Of a stretch of 64,000 nucleotides of DNA, positions 10,497 to 20,424 are shown one piece after another. This DNA is from Bufo bufo (lineage: Eukaryota > Chordata > Amphibia > Anura > Bufonidae). Made by a program: the position numbers and the translations under genes. The number at the start of each line of letters is the position of its first letter. Position 1 is the stretch's first letter. Below the pieces are notes generated by a model. That model did no database searches. It saw only the letters and a list, made by a program, of their open reading frames with translations, and was not told the DNA's origin. Location: contig NC_053395.1 in NCBI RefSeq assembly GCF_905171765.1, positions 191,211,577 through 191,275,576 on the forward strand, written 5' to 3'.

Positions 10497-10660
10497 TCTA
10501 AGATGGAAGCCAGCTTCCTTCCTCTAGACACACAGCTCCACCTCCTATGAATATTTAAATCTGAGCAGTCTGTTTAGCTGTGTGGGGAAACAGCGGCCTC
10601 TTGTGGCCAAACAGCAAAATAATAGTGTTCATGCAATAAGAGCTGTTTCACAATCTCACA
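10497..10660 (-). repeat. Gypsy 5' LTR, first 164 bp only
   Basis: Matches 5333-5496 of the complete LTR. On minus it starts with the same TGTGAGATTGTG at 10660 and stops at 10497. Confidence 0.92.
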
Positions 10661-11070
10661 GAGGAAGGAAAGAAGGAAGGAATGGAGGGAAATAAGAAAG
10701 GAAGAAATGGAGTCAAATAAGGAAGGAAGGAATGGAGGGAAATAAGGAAGGAAGGAAAGAACGGAGGGGGAAAAGTAAGGAAGGAGGTAACCAAGGGAAA
10801 AAAGGAAGGAAGGAATTAAGAGAAATAATAAATGAAGGAAATAATAAAGGAAAATAAGGAAGGAAGGAATAAATGGAGAGAATGAAGGAAGGAATGGAGG
10901 GAAATAAAGAAAGAAGGAATGAAGGGAAACAAGGAAAGAAGAAATTAACAAATGGAGAAAAATAAGGAAGGAATGAAGGGGAAGAAGGAAGGGAGGAAGG
11001 AATGGAGGGTAATAAAGAAGGAAGGAAAGAATGGAGGGAAATAAGGACAGAAATATGAAAGGAAGGAAGA
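10661..11070 (+). repeat. Purine-rich minisatellite, right part (about 410 bp)
   Basis: Nearly uninterrupted A/G on plus, units like GGAAGGAAGGAATGGAGGG plus AAATAA. Long purine strands can form triplex DNA. The long minus-strand frames here (Ser/Phe/Pro/Leu-rich) are repeat artefacts. Confidence 0.93.
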
Positions 11071-11313
11071 TTCCAAAACGTGAATGGCCCCAATAATTTG
11101 TGCCATATTGTACGCTTGCAATTGATCATATTTGGAATCTTTTCGTGTTTGAGAATTATGGACATTATTTATAGATGTTTACATTATACTTTCACTCCCC
11201 GAAATAGTTTTTCATCAGTAAACTTACATGTTATCTTCACAAGACTTTAATTTGCTACTTCAATGCATTCCATTTTGTAGCTGCGCTAAACACATTTAAA
11301 GCAGTATTCTTAC

Positions 11314-11386
11314 CTACTCCATCAGCTTCTTGATTATAATTAGACGCTGTGTTTGTCTCTTGGGTGCTTTGCTCATGAACCGATAC
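11314..11386 (-). CDS. xirp2: XIRP2-like exon (73 bp)
   Basis: On minus the exon follows a CTTTACCCAG acceptor and is followed by a GTAAG donor (GT at 11313-11312). It opens in phase 0 as VSVHEQSTQETNTASNY and leaves one base at the end (73 = 24 codons + 1). It directly follows the 11604-11699 exon across a 217-bp intron and keeps frame with it. The Gln/Thr/Ser-rich, low-hydrophobic text fits the spacer that precedes the Xin repeats in XIRP2. The assignment depends mainly on the two upstream exons; this exon alone would not identify the gene. The next exon, needing phase 1, was not found to the left and probably lies outside the window. Confidence 0.62.
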
Positions 11387-11603
11387 CTGGGTAAAGTAAA
11401 TTATGGCATTTAAAATTTAGCTTTATCACCCGCCTGAAAACATCACAATATATACATGAATGGACACACCGCCGCGTAGCACAGGAAACTTTTGTTGAGG
11501 ATAAAAAATTTTTTTTTAAATATCAGTAATAATTGTATTTTTTTGTGTGCAGGTTTCCAAGGAATATAAATACTCAGTGTGCTAATGAAAATTTGTGTAA
11601 TAC

Positions 11604-11699
11604 CTGTTCTGTGTTACAAGCTGAAAATTGAGTTTCATGTTGCTCAGTTGCTTGGCTGCTGCTCATAAACGTGACTTCATTGCTTCTTCTTCTCGTTTC
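11604..11699 (-). CDS. xirp2: XIRP2-like exon (96 bp)
   Basis: On minus a TTGTTTTCAG acceptor precedes the exon and the donor is GTATTA (GT at 11603-11602), a weaker form. The 32 codons (ETRRRSNEVTFMSSSQATEQ...) are open in phase 0 at both ends, matching the phases of the exons on either side. The Ser/Gln-rich sequence resembles the region after the GGLA…FEK segment in vertebrate XIRP2. No splice-bounded alternative frame is open on either strand. Confidence 0.66.
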
Positions 11700-11759
11700 C
11701 TGAAAACAAATATAGTGTTGAAAATTGACTTAATTGATTTAAAAGTGTGTTTATTTGTT

Positions 11760-12900
11760 TAGCATACAATAGGTGCCCTTTAGCCTATTATTGACCAGCC
11801 TGTTTTGGGCCTTAGTGACCAAGCAATGTTTTTTTATATTTTCATTGTCGCATTCCAAGAGCTATAAGTTGTTTTTTTTTTGTTTTTTTTCTGTCGATGT
11901 AGCCGTACAAGGTCTTGTTTTTAGTGGGACAAGTTATAGTTTTTAATGTCACCACTTTAGGGTACACAGAGCTTACTGATTAACTTTTATTTACATTTTT
12001 GGGGGGATGGTAAAAAACAGAAATACTGCCACTGGGTTTTTACGCTATAAATTGAGTGGTGTTTTCGGTTTAAATTCCATTATAACTTTATTCTCTGGGT
12101 CAGTACGTTAGCAGCAATAGCAACTATATATAGTTTTTTTTATGTTTTACTATAATAAAAACCTACTAAATGAAACCCTTTAAAAAAAATTTTTGCATCG
12201 CCACTCCCAAGAGAGTTTTTATTTTTCATTCTACGGAGCTTTTATGTAAAAGCTTTTATGGGGATGATTTGTAGTTTTCATTGGTATCATTTTGAGATGC
12301 ACAACACTTTTTGATCCCTTTTCATATTTTTTTTTTGTGACGAATAAGCAATTATTGGGAGTGCTTTATTTATTAATTTTTTTTATGGTGTTTACCATAC
12401 AGGATCAGTTACTTGATAGTTGTGTAGTGCAGGCTGTTACGGATGCAGAATACCAAAAATTTATTTTAAATTTTTGCTATTTTTTCCATTGAAAAGCTTT
12501 GTGTGTTTTTTAACTTTACTTAATAAAATTTTAACTATGCAGCCATTTACTAGTCCCCCAACTTCAACAGGCAATCTACTGATCACTTATATAACCCACT
12601 GTAGCACTCAGGTAGTACTGTGTATTATACCGTCAGTGATATACTGAAAACCACCAGCAGATACTGATACTGATATACTGCATGCAGGCCTGGGGCCTGT
12701 ATCAGGCCCTATGCTGCCATGTGAATACATTGGCACTCTGCAATCTTATTTGCTGGGTGCGATGGCAGACAAATGAAGCTGTCTCCCTCTAAACCACTTA
12801 GATGCCACAGTCTCTATTGACTGTTGCATCTAAGGGCTTAAACATCCTGGATTTGCTGGTCTGAACCATTAGAGTAGGAGCACAGTTCTTATGTGAGAGC
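11760..12900. repeat. Old AT-rich interspersed repeat of the kind common in frogs
   Basis: The text with T-runs, 'GTCGATGTAGCCGTACAAGG' and a later 'GATGCCACAGTCTCTATTGAC' resembles a repeat very common in anuran sequence. It lacks clear termini here. Class unresolved; the family link is from memory and could not be searched. Confidence 0.45.
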
Positions 12901-13855
12901 TGAGCCCCCACTTTCCATAACACAAGAGTCCCGTGCAGTGCTTAAACTAGGCAAATGTGAAAAGGAGATGGCCTAGCCTAACGCCTCTTTGGGACCTCCA
13001 TAAACAAGCATATTGCCAGTCCCTAATGGGTTAGATAACATAAGTATTATGGGTTACCAAGGTGCACAGTGCTGTAATAAGGTGCTAGCCAGATTTTTTT
13101 GTAGTAGTACCTTCATATGTCTCCAATGTCAGATTTCATATGCATGCAACACAAAAAAATGGTGGAACTTTTCACTGCATGACGTATTACCAGACTTTTG
13201 TCTCCAAGAAACATTGATCATGGTTATCTGCTCTGTGCCTGAGGCTTTATGCTCTGTTCACAACTGGAGCCTACAAGAGGATCTTCCAACTGATAACTCC
13301 AACAGAAGGCTGTGACATATTGGAATACAGTGCGATACGTCATGAATAGACTTCCATTACGTAAATTATTTTTTTTTACTGTGTAACTGTGTAGTCTCTT
13401 CCACACTACAGAAAAGGTTTACTATGGCATACTGGCCACTCTTGGCCTCCATCGAATGAATAGAGCCCAATAGGTATGTGAATCATAGGCCCCCGAAATG
13501 TGATGAATACAAGGCCTTAGGGTCCTTTTACATCAAGCATGTTTTACATGTTCATAACTATGATCGTCCATACCCCATTCAGTTTGCATACTGTGAGCAG
13601 CACATCCCCTGTTTACACAGGGCAATATGCTGCCAACAATGCTGATTTCAGATGCCACATTAAAGATGCAATTGAGCATTTCTTCATTTTTAGGTTGATC
13701 AGCAGCACCTCTACACAGGTCAGTTATCGGGAACAAGTGCTTTTTGCCAATAATTGGCCCATTCCTCAGCCATTGTAAAAAAAATGTTATACAAAAATGC
13801 AATAAATGACCTTTATTTTTCTATTGATTTGCTATAAATCAATTAGCCACAGCAT
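12901..13855. other. Intron sequence without recognised features
   Basis: No repeat termini, domain-bearing frame or splice-bounded open frame was recognised. Lies in the 18.9-kb XIRP2-like intron. Confidence 0.5.
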
Positions 13856-14599
13856 TAGAGGGGTTAACCAACACCCAGGACCGCCGCCGATCAGTTGTTT
13901 GAGGCCTCATGCACACGACCGTTGTTGTGTTCCGTGTCCGTTGTTCCGTTTTTCGTGATTTTCTGCGGACCCATTGACTTTCACGTCCGTGATCCGTGGT
14001 TCCAGTCCGTCAAAAAAATATAACCTGTCCTATTTTTTTTCACGGAAAATGGTTCGCGGACCCATTCAAGTCAATGGGACCGTGAAAAAACGCGGAGTCA
14101 CACAAGATTGTCGTCCGCGCGTCCGCGTCCGTTTTTTTCCTATCATTTACATGGCAAACTTGACTTAGACTTTTTTTTACTTTCCTTCATGTCTGGTGAT
14201 CCTCCAAAAATAAAGGAAGACACACGGAAACAAAAACGGAAACGGATCACGGAACAACGGAACCCCATTTTGCGGAACGGAACACAACAACGGTCGTGTG
14301 CATGAGGCCTGAGAAGGCACCAGTGCTCGCAGTAGCGCCACAGCCTTCTCACTGCTCATCAAGCAAAGTGCCGTACATAATGGCCGTACTTGGTATTGCA
14401 GCTCAGCCCCTTTTAATTCAATGAGTGCCTATGCCATGTGACTTATGAACGTGACATCACATGACCTAGACAAAGCTGCAAGAAGTCTGCGGCACCACTG
14501 TGATTACCGGTGCCTCAAACAGCTGCCGGACTCCCACCGACTAGATACTGATGACTTTTTCAGAGGATAGGTCATCAGGTAAAAAATCTCAGAAAATCC
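13856..14599. mobile_element. Old T2-like TTAA MITE split by a Harbinger-like MITE
   Basis: The left part (AGGGGTTAACCAACACC) and the right end (…ATAGGTCATCAGG…CCTTTTAAAA) look like a TTAAAGG...CCTTTAA element. Text on either side of 13903-14309 joins cleanly (…GATCAGTTGTTTGA / GAAGGC…). Its right end resembles those at 28981 and 34911. Confidence 0.5.
13903..14309. mobile_element. PIF/Harbinger-like palindromic MITE (407 bp)
   Basis: Termini GGCCTCATGCACACGACCG and its reverse complement, flanked by a 3-bp duplication TGA (13900-13902 and 14310-14312). Three-base duplications with GG-starting termini are typical of PIF/Harbinger. The two halves are reverse complements and contain the recurrent modules CGGACCCATTGACTT and CAAGTCAATGGGACCG. 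No transposase. Confidence 0.88.
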
Positions 14600-14807
14600 T
14601 TTTAAAACCACCTGCCTATTATTATGTACAATGCAGTCTAATGCTCAGCACGTGGCAATGCGCTGTGTGTTCTGGCAACTAATAATCATAGAGGCCTTAT
14701 CCATTTCTTGAAATTTGGCACTAAACACAATGGTCAGGAGGGGACCTCATTGACTTCTATGGGAGAGTTTTCTAGTCATGTTCTGTGACCTGTGCAGAGG
14801 TCATTAT

Positions 14808-15560
14808 TAGGGATGAGCGAATCGACTTTGGATGAAACATCCGAAGTCGATTTGCATAAAACTTCGTTCTAATACTGTACGGAGCAGGAGCTCGGTACAG
14901 TATTAGGCCTCTTTCACACTACCGTTTTTTTTCCCCGTTTTGCGGGCTGTTTTTTGCATTCCGTATACGGTCCGTATACGGCACCATTCATTTCAATGGT
15001 TCTGCAAAAAAAAAAACGGAATGTACTCCGTATGCATTCCGTTTCCGTATTTCCGTTTTTCCGTTCTGTTGAAAGATAGAACATGTCCTATTATTGCCCG
15101 CAAATCACGTTCCGTGGCTCCATTCAAGTCAATGGGTCCGCACCAAAAACGGAACACATACGGAAATGCATCCGTTCCGTTTTTGCGGAACCATCTATTG
15201 AAAATGTTACGCCCAGCCCAATTTTTTCTATGTAATTACTGTATACTGTATATGCTATACGGAAAAACGAAACGGAAAAACGGAACGGAAAAACGCAATG
15301 GAAATGGAAACAACAACGGAAACAAAAAAACAGAACAACGGATCCGTGAAAAATGGACAGCAAAACACTGAAACAGCCATACGTATGTGGTAGTGTGAAA
15401 GAGGCCTTAGAATGTATTGGCTCCGATGAGCCAAAGTTATTACTTTGCGAAGTCTCGCCAGACTTTGCGCAATAACTTCATAAATTAATTTGTACTGTAA
15501 AAAAACATTTCCCGAACTCGGGTTCAGTTTCAAGTGGTACCAAGGAGTGGCGCCTATTAT
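14808..15560. mobile_element. hAT-like MITE fragment hosting a Harbinger-like MITE
   Basis: Begins TAGGGATGAGCGAATCGACTT, the terminus type of the hAT MITEs at 38808, 39296 and 52256. The flanks of the inserted element at 14906-15406 join as …GTACAGTATTA / GAATGTATTGG…. The right hAT terminus was not located. Confidence 0.5.
14906..15406. mobile_element. PIF/Harbinger-like palindromic MITE (501 bp)
   Basis: Termini GGCCTCTTTCACACTACCG, TSD TTA (14903-14905, 15407-15409). Palindromic with modules TCCGTATACGGTCCGTATAC and AACATGTCCTATT. A sister copy of 498 bp is at 37630-38127. Confidence 0.93.
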
Positions 15561-16440
15561 TAGGCTTAGCGGTCACTGCGGAAACGGCAGGATTTTATGG
15601 CTTGTTTAAATATAAATATTGACATGGAAAAAGAAAAATAACATCATCAAAAATTCTTTAAAAATATGTTAAACATAAAAACGTGATTTAGACAATAGGT
15701 CATTTTCTAATGATACATTTCCTTTAATTTGGTGTTAAAATATGGCGCTCAAGAAAAACACTTATCTTTAAATCTATAATTTATAAAGGTGTGAAAACAT
15801 CGGAAACTTTTAACACATTAACTTGCGCTGAGTAATTATTTCCCACGGGTAATTTCGACCTTGTGCGGCGGTACTGTATGTTGATTGTAGGTGAGTGCAT
15901 GTATATTACCACCTAGTTTAGTCAGAAGTATTAAGCCGATATGAAATGGGAGAGTAATTGCAAATGCTGAGTCTGAGCTGATGGTGAGCGCGTCGCTCGC
16001 TGTGCCTCTGGGATGCATTAGTTTAAATGCAGTCATTTGTGAAAAGCATTTCAAGCTTTGTTTTAAATGACTAAATATCCATGCTGAAAGCCCAGTTTAA
16101 TCAGACGAGAGCGTTCTCTGGTTGAGCTCCTATATGAAAGGAAAACAGTGCTTAATTTCGATATATTAGGTTACTGTTTCAGATGTGATAGGAGCCGATT
16201 TTATTGGCACAACTACGAAGAGTAAGCTTTCCAGTCGAGCTAAAATAATACTAATAAAATCAGACATTTAGCATGGGCATTACTGCCATTCTTGATTGCA
16301 GCCTTCACATTCAAAGGATATCTGGAAGACAGTAATTAAATAATCAGGCTTTCCACGCTCGTTTTAACTACAATCTATTCAAATGGACATGCTGGCTGGA
16401 AATCAAAGTGCGTGTAATGTAAAGGGGTTAATAGAAAAAC
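15561..16440. promoter_or_regulatory. Repeat-poor intronic island, possible conserved noncoding element
   Basis: About 880 bp with no transposon signature and no open frame. It holds several homeodomain- and POU-like words (TAATTATT at 15833, AGAGTAATTGCAAATGC near 15952, AAATGACTAAATATCCATG, GACAGTAATTAAATAATC). Density of such words without repeats is typical of conserved enhancers, but conservation cannot be judged from one sequence. Confidence 0.3.
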
Positions 16441-16586
16441 ATGGCTTCTTTCTCATAGAAACTGTGCCAGTGGAGCGGAGATTGCAATACCAGACGTGAC
16501 CCACAGGCAGGTGTGGCGCTGTGTATGGCATAAAACATTGTGCTATACCAGACAATCTCTTTTAGTACACTAATCTAATAGTCTTA

Positions 16587-16861
16587 GGGCTCATTCACAT
16601 GACCGTATGAATGGGTCTGCATCCGTTCCGCAAAATTGCGGACCCATTCATTTGAATGGGGCAGCAAAAGATGCGGACAGCAAACCGTGTGGTGTCCACA
16701 TCCGTTGTTCTCTTCCGCGGCACCACGAGAAATATAGAGCATGTCCTATTCTTGTCCGCAATCATGGACAAGAATAGGCATTTCTATCATGGGCAAATTG
16801 CAGAACTCACACGGATGGCATCCGTGTTTTGTGGATCCGCAATTTGCGAACCGCAAAACAC
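16587..16861. mobile_element. Harbinger-like MITE, right end missing
   Basis: Left terminus GGGCTCATTCACATGACCG after TTA (16584-16586). Inner modules TCCGCAAAATTGCGGACCC and GCATGTCCTATTCTTGTCCG are present. The right terminus is absent; sequence passes into the palindrome arm that starts near 16880. Confidence 0.72.
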
Positions 16862-17154
16862 AGGAAATTCACTGTCAAACCAGACATGATGTCTTGTAGG
16901 TCTAGCTGAATGTAATGATAACTGTCACTAAGAGATCTGTTGACTTCTTCTAGAGAAAAAGTACTTCTCAACCATATGAAAATGAGCAGTTCAGTGCATC
17001 GTAGCCGGGCCTAAGTTACTCTGTGCACCCTCCTGCTTTTTCTCCTTGATTGACAGGGCCAGGTTCCTGCCTAGTCATCTCACCTGACCCTGTCAATCAA
17101 GAAGAGAGAGGCTTGCAGAGGAAGCAGAAGGAGCAAAGGTGCACAGTAACTTAA

Positions 17155-17470
17155 GAGCCAGTTCAGACCTGAGCGTTTTACAGCGCGTTCCTACGCGCTG
17201 TAAAACGCTCAACAAGGAGAAACCAATGCTTCCCTATGGGAATGGTTCTCACCTGGGCGTTTTACAGCGAGTACGATCGCGCTGTAAAACGCCCGACGCT
17301 CAAACAAGTACATGAGCGTTTTTTGGGCGTTTGTCGCGCGTTCCCGTACATAGATTTTCGGGAACGTGCGACAATGTGTGTTCACTTGTCTGTGTATGCG
17401 CGCTTGTAAACGCCCGTACAATCGCGCATACAGAGCGCTCCTTTCAGAACGCTCTGGTGTGAACCCAGCC
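17155..17470. mobile_element. Harbinger-like palindromic MITE (316 bp)
   Basis: TSD TAA (17152-17154, 17471-17473). Termini GAGCCAGTTCAGACCTGAGCG / …CGCTCTGGTGTGAACCCAGCC. Filled with GAGCGTTTTACAGCGCG-type hairpins; CpG is well kept. Confidence 0.88.
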
Positions 17471-17478
17471 TAAGAGTC

Positions 17479-17932
17479 TTAAAGGGGTGGTCTCACTTCA
17501 GCAAGTGGCATTTATTTTGTAGAGAAAGTTAATACAAGGCACTTACTAATGTATGGTGATTATCCATATTGCTTCCTTTGCTGGCTGGCTTCATTTTTCC
17601 AACAAGTTATACACTGCTCGTTTCCATGGTTACGACCACCCTGCCATCCAGCAGAGGTGGTCATGCTTGCACACTATAGGAAAAAGTGCCGGCCTATGTG
17701 AGCTAACATGGTCCCGGCCACCAGACAGGCCAGTACTTTTTCCTACAGTGTGCGAGCACGGCCACCGCTGAAAGATTGCAGGGTGGTCATAACCATGGAA
17801 ATGAGCCATGTACAATGCGATGGAAAAATGAATCCAGCCAGCAAAGGAGGCAATATGGACATTAATAATACATTAGTAAGTGGCTTGTATTAACGTTATA
17901 TACCACTTGCTGAAGTGAGACAACCCCATTAA
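17479..17932. mobile_element. T2/Kolobok-like TTAA MITE (454 bp)
   Basis: TTAA at both ends (17479-17482, 17929-17932), termini TTAAAGGGGTGGTCTCACTTC / …GAAGTGAGACAACCCCATTAA, palindromic body with a GTTTCCATGGTTAC word near 17620. Its right TTAA is also the left TTAA of the next element. Same family as 43343-43709. Confidence 0.9.
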
Positions 17933-18297
17933 ATGGAACCTGTCACTGGGATTTTGTGTATAGAGCTGAGGACATGGGTTGCTAGATGGCCACTAGCACA
18001 TCCGCAATACCCAGTCCCCATAGCTCTGTGTGCTTTTATTGTGTAAAAAAATAACAATGTGATACATATGCAAATTAGCATAAAAGAGTCATATCTTACT
18101 TGTGTGACCAGAGAAGAGTCATATTTTCAAGCTCTGACTCATCTCAGGTTAATTTGCATATGGATCAAATCGTTTTTTTTTACACAATAGAAGCACACAG
18201 AGCTATGGGGACTGGGTATTGCGGATGTGCTAGCGGCCATCTAGCAACCCATGTCCTCAGCTCTATACCCAAAATCCCGGTGACAGGTTCCCTTTAA
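17929..18297. mobile_element. T2/Kolobok-like TTAA MITE (369 bp)
   Basis: Starts TTAAATGGAACCTGTCACTGG and ends CCGGTGACAGGTTCCCTTTAA (TTAA 18294-18297). Long inverted arms. A half copy of the same family sits at 35059-35249. Confidence 0.92.
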
Positions 18298-18407
18298 CTT
18301 CTAATTTGCATATGGTGGAGAAGTACTTTTTCTGCAGAAGAAGTCAACAGATCGCTAAATGACAGACATCATTCCATTCAGCTGAGCTAGACCTGCAAGA
18401 CATACTG

Positions 18408-18568
18408 GTGTAAAGTAGAACTGGCTTAGTTGCCCACAGCAACCAATCACATTCCTTCTTTTATTTTTCAGAGCTCTTTTATTTTTTTATTAAAGGTGAA
18501 ATCTGATTGGTTGCTATGGACAACTAAGCCAGTTCTACATTACACCAGTTTGATAAATCTCCTCCATA
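18408..18568. repeat. Palindromic MITE, CCAATCA family, copy 1
   Basis: Arms ACTGGCTTAGTTGCCCACAGC and CTATGGACAACTAAGCCAGT meet around an AT-rich loop; ends with ACACCAGTTTGATAAATCTC. Copy 2 is at 19343-19520. Confidence 0.85.
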
Positions 18569-18612
18569 ATGTCTAGTTCAACAGGGAATTTTCTGGTTCC
18601 AGACTCCCTTTA

Positions 18613-18903
18613 GGATCCCATGTACACAACCGTATTTTTGGTCCTCATCCAATCCGTATTCCTTTCAATGGGGCCGCAAGACATGTGGACAGCACACCAT
18701 GTGCTGCCATCATCCATATGTTCGTTCCACAGCCCTGCAAAAAATGAAATAGCATGTCCTATTCTTTTCCATTTGAGGACAGAACTAAGACATTTCCACA
18801 GGAGGTGGGGAAAAAAATGGCAGCATACGCACGGCTGGTATCTGTGATCTGCCGACCCACGGTTTGCTGACCACAAGACACATACGGTTGTGTGCATGAG
18901 GCC
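18613..18903. mobile_element. Harbinger-like MITE (291 bp), back to back with the next
   Basis: Left GGATCCCATGTACACAACCG after TTA (18610-18612); right GGTTGTGTGCATGAGGCC before TAA (18904-18906). That TAA is also the left duplication of the following element. Confidence 0.82.
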
Positions 18904-18906
18904 TAA

Positions 18907-19294
18907 GGCCTAGTTCACACGAATGTGTGTGATCCGTGGCCGTATTGCGGGCCGCAATACACGGCCACAGTTCCATGTGCATTCCGCATCACGGATGCAA
19001 ACCAATTCACTTCAATGGGTCTGCAAATCCGGAATTGCGGAACGGCCGCACGGGACGGGACCCCTCGGAAGCACTACGGAGTGCTTCCACGGGGTTGCGT
19101 CCCCCGTACTTCCGTTCCGCAAAAAGATAGAACATGTCCTATCTTTTTGCGGAACGGGCGGATCGCGGACCCAATAAAGTGAATGGGTCCGCGATCCGAT
19201 GCGGCTGACCTACGGCCGGCGATCGTGCATAGCGGGCCGCAATTTGCGGGCTGCAGCACGGGCACGGGTCACACACGTTCGTGTGAATTAGGCC
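18907..19294. mobile_element. Harbinger-like palindromic MITE (388 bp)
   Basis: Termini GGCCTAGTTCACACGAATG / …CGTTCGTGTGAATTAGGCC with TAA on both sides (18904-18906, 19295-19297). Very CpG-rich core (GTGGCCGTATTGCGGGCCGC). Confidence 0.92.
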
Positions 19295-19342
19295 TAAGAC
19301 TCATGATTGTACTAAAGAAGATGGTATGGGTTAGCAAAAACA

Positions 19343-19520
19343 GGGGGAGATTTATCAAACTGGTGTAAACTAAAACTGGCTTAGTTGCCCATAGCAACCA
19401 ATCAGATTCCACCTTTCATTTTAAAAAGGAGCTTTCAACAATGAAAGGTGGAATATGATTGGTTGCTATGGGCAACTGAGACAGTTCTACATTAAACCAG
19501 TATGATAAATCTCTCCCATA
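19343..19520. repeat. Palindromic MITE, CCAATCA family, copy 2
   Basis: Starts GGGAGATTTATCAAACTGG and ends CCAGTATGATAAATCTCTCCC; inner arms GCCCATAGCAACCAATCAG / TGATTGGTTGCTATGGGC. Confidence 0.9.
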
Positions 19521-19849
19521 GTTGTTTTTCCATGAACAGCGCCACACGTGTCTTTGGGTTATGTCTGGTATTGCATCTCAGCTCCACAGGCACAGTTTTT
19601 TAGAAGAAAGGAGACCTCTCATCTGACAACCACAATGCGTCCTCTATTACTGCAAGATGTCGCTAGTTCCATTATTTGAGCCCCAGTGAAAGTAGTTTGC
19701 AGCTTTGCAATTTGCTGCAAATTTGAGTAAGGACTGGTGGAGAATTCAATCATATTAAAAAAAAATATATTTCTAGTATTTGAAAAAAATGTACAGTTTT
19801 ATAATGACAGAAACTGCCATAATGTAACAGGCCAATGTCACTTCATTGA

Positions 19850-20420
19850 CTGACATGGCGGCTGGATTTACAGTCAGACATGTTGAATCAATAATGAGAT
19901 TTTTCTTTATTTTTTTTATATAGGACACACTTTCTATGAGTGTAATCGACAGGGTGCTCTCGCATAATTATTTTCTAACTGCGCACCAAGACCTTGCCTT
20001 TCAGTCAGCCCATTAAAACCTGACACAGAAAACTATTCCGATTAAAATATGATCTCCATTATCTAGCGTAGCTGCCATTCCTGTGTATTCAAGAACCACT
20101 TAATGAATGGCAATCCCAGGATGATTAGACGAGATCTGTTCCCTGTTCTAGAGGCCATAAGGACTAATAGACAGGAGATCATTATCAATATCGCCTCTAC
20201 GAATTACATTTTAGAAGGGTTGACCAAATCAGATAGAGGTTTATGTAGTCAAAGGTCTAAAGTGGAAACCAATAGGATTTCAATCGGTGCCCAGTTGGTC
20301 GTGGACGATTAGAGCAGGTTTCTCAGGAAAAGTGTCCTATGAAATAGATAAGGCATTTTAAGTGAAGCATTATTACAATATGCATGCAATAATTGAATGT
20401 ACGTTACATTTTCCTCTTTG
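19850..20420. promoter_or_regulatory. Repeat-poor intronic island, possible conserved noncoding element
   Basis: No transposon termini or open exon-like frame. Contains AT-rich words such as CATAATTATTTTC, GATTAAAATATGATC, CTTAATGAATGG. Evidence is only the lack of repeats and the word content. Confidence 0.25.
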
Positions 20421-20424
20421 ATAG

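Larger units (their letters stand above)
4430..10660 (-). mobile_element. Ty3/Gypsy LTR retrotransposon, minus strand, defective
   Basis: Termini are TG...CA and the flanks carry a 4-bp duplication GAGG (4426-4429 and 10661-10664). On the minus strand the order is: remnant 5' LTR (10660-10497), protease-to-RT linker, reverse transcriptase, RNase H, zinc-binding and integrase domains, then a complete 3' LTR (5496-4430). RT before integrase is the Ty3/Gypsy order. About 900 bp of the 5' LTR, the primer binding site, gag and most of protease are deleted. A G-rich polypurine tract on minus lies just upstream of the 3' LTR (5497-5513). A Tc1 element (7399-9028) interrupts RNase H. Frameshifts and stops make it inactive. 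Confidence 0.93.
16880..18408. repeat. Palindromic element opened up by three nested insertions
   Basis: The left arm 16880-17000 (GATGTCTTGTAGGTCTAGCTG, GTTGACTTCTTC, AAAGTACTTCTC) is the reverse complement of 18300-18408. Between the arms lie an inner hairpin (17013-17149, …GACAGGGCCAGG…CCTGACCCTGTC…), a Harbinger-like MITE and two TTAA MITEs. Without these the original would be about 400 bp. Confidence 0.65.

Noticed and set aside
10574..11165. Minus-strand ORFs of 125 and 150 codons rich in Ser, Phe, Leu and Pro
   Set aside because: They are translations of the purine-rich minisatellite and have no start context or domain.
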